A stretch of DNA of 5,161 nucleotides from JALHUF01 sp050014795 (GTDB lineage Bacteria; Acidobacteriota; Terriglobia; UBA7540). Of this stretch, positions 4,323 to 5,161 are shown piece by piece. Where the stretch lies: the NCBI GenBank assembly GCA_050014795.1, contig JBEKCQ010000200.1, positions 1 through 5,161 on the forward strand. The letters run 5' to 3'. A program made the translations under genes and the position numbers. The notes below the pieces were generated by a model. The model ran no database searches. It worked only from the letters and a program-made list of their open reading frames with translations, and was not told where the DNA came from. Positions within the stretch are counted from its first letter, which is position 1; every line of letters starts with the position of its first letter.

Positions 4323-5161
4323 TCAAGTCTCCTCGACCACTTTAAGCCCCAGCAGGTGGCCCATCTGGTGGGCGGCGCGCAGATGGTCGCCGTAGAACAG
4401 AACCCGGTGGAGCCCGCCGCCGTAATTCTCCAGCATCTTGGCGGCGTCGCGCACCTGCGTCGCGACCTTCGTGCGGCAGCCACGCGGCAAGTCAGGCGTG
4501 GAGATGATGCGCCCCGTCGAAACCAGCAAGGTGTTTGCGTCGGTCAGCTTGACCAAGGTGATGGTTTGACCGATGCGCATGTTGACTTGCATAGACACAC
4601 CCTTGTTGTCCTCCATGTGCGAGCGGACGATATACGGCGCCGCGGGGCCGCGGGGGCCATCCATGCGCGTCGCCGCCACACAATGGGCGTGGATAACGGT
4701 GTTTGTCTTCGTGTCGAACACCGGGTCGCTGACGAAGCCCGGCTTTCCGGAATAGTAGCCAAACAGCATCTGCGTGAAGGTGGTTTCCAGGTCGCCCTCG
4801 CAGACGCCATGCAGGCCGCGATCGTTGAGCCGGGACCAGGCCACGCAGGGATAGGCAGGCAGTTCTCCCCGGCGAAAGCCACCCAAGCAGTCAATGGTGA
4901 TGGCGTTGGCGTGCTCTTCCTCAAGCAGCTTCTCGACCGCGTGGTAAAGCCGGAAGGAGTCGTCCACGTCCGCAGCCTTGGGCTCCACAACTTTGAGCGC
5001 CGCGGTCATGAACTTGGCCGCGTCGCGATGGGCAGCCTCGCGGTCCGCCGCCTGATAGAGGCTTTGCAGGCGGGAATAGGCCAGGAACCGGATCGGAGCG
5101 CCGAATTTCTCTTCGAGCGCTCGGCTCTCCGTCGAATGCTCCGTCTGGGGACTGACGCACA
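4323..5161 (-). CDS. L-fucose/L-arabinose isomerase-family protein, 5' end outside window
   Basis: The frame is open to the right edge, so 278 C-terminal residues are visible (numbered here from the edge). Family members interconvert aldose and ketose sugars in the cytoplasm using a divalent metal. GVCEGDLETTFTQMLFGYYSG (from about 118) holds a likely ligand, Glu121. KPGFVSDPVFD supplies Asp145. The 24-residue gap equals that between Glu337 and Asp361 in E. coli FucI. HAHC follows at 157-160. The C-terminal GGGLHRVLFYGDH supplies His251, a plausible counterpart of FucI His528. The domain after the Glu/Asp pair is shorter than in FucI, so this is a divergent relative, and the true sugar cannot be told. 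The ATG at 5009 is internal to the family homology. The stop is TGA at 4323-4325. Confidence 0.75.
   Translation of the reverse strand, partial: CVSPQTEHSTESRALEEKFGAPIRFLAYSRLQSLYQAADREAAHRDAAKFMTAALKVVEPKAADVDDSFRLYHAVEKLLEEEHANAITIDCLGGFRRGELPAYPCVAWSRLNDRGLHGVCEGDLETTFTQMLFGYYSGKPGFVSDPVFDTKTNTVIHAHCVAATRMDGPRGPAAPYIVRSHMEDNKGVSMQVNMRIGQTITLVKLTDANTLLVSTGRIISTPDLPRGCRTKVATQVRDAAKMLENYGGGLHRVLFYGDHLRAAHQMGHLLGLKVVEET

Noticed and set aside
4238..5160. Other frames around the isomerase-like gene (4238-4483, 4492-4683, 4544-4990, 4573-4755, 4921-5160)
   Set aside because: Alternative-frame shadows of the gene whose frame stays open to the window edge and carries family motifs.

Overview
The window looks like a high-GC soil-type bacterial chromosome, most likely Acidobacteriota. 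That guess is an inference. It rests on the style of the secreted propeller and coiled-coil proteins, the fucose-isomerase-like gene, and dispersed hairpin-rich intergenic repeats; no marker gene is present. Positions 1-240 are clearly AT-richer (about 43% GC by hand count) than the rest (about 60% or more in the lines counted).

Left part (1-1885): the end of a small integron. No integrase is visible. An attI-like boundary lies at 669-699, with several extra TTAGGC/GCCTAA hexamers upstream. It is followed by two rightward gene cassettes. Cassette 1 (694-1426) carries a 199-residue membrane protein of unknown function and ends in a complete 120-bp attC (1313-1432). Cassette 2 (1427 to about 1885) carries a 135-residue NTF2/SnoaL-like protein and ends in the left half of an attC whose right half is missing. 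Each cassette starts with a hexamer exactly complementary to its own inverse core site (TTAGGC/GCCTAA and TTGGGC/GCCCAA), the hallmark of real integron cassettes. Upstream (1-560) is a gene-poor stretch. It holds a cluster of short CATACCAGCTTCG repeats about 50 bp apart, a good leftward promoter (359-387), and a possible 47-codon leftward ORF.

Right part (about 1886-5161): apparently resident chromosome, all on the minus strand. Reading leftward from the right edge, it holds the C-terminal 278 residues of an L-fucose/L-arabinose isomerase-family protein, then a small secreted coiled-coil protein with a strong promoter, then a secreted beta-propeller (sialidase/GH43-like) protein. Two copies of a 128-bp, about 90% identical repeat (1886-2013 and 3429-3556) lie downstream of the propeller and coiled-coil genes. 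They bracket the propeller gene, and copy 1 abuts the broken end of the cassette array.

The cassette genes probably depend on read-through from an upstream promoter and have no functional link to the minus-strand genes. The three minus-strand genes look separately transcribed, because 300-400 bp gaps with repeats or promoters separate them. Two export signals beside a sugar-isomerase-like gene suggest envelope or carbohydrate-related roles, but nothing here proves a shared pathway.
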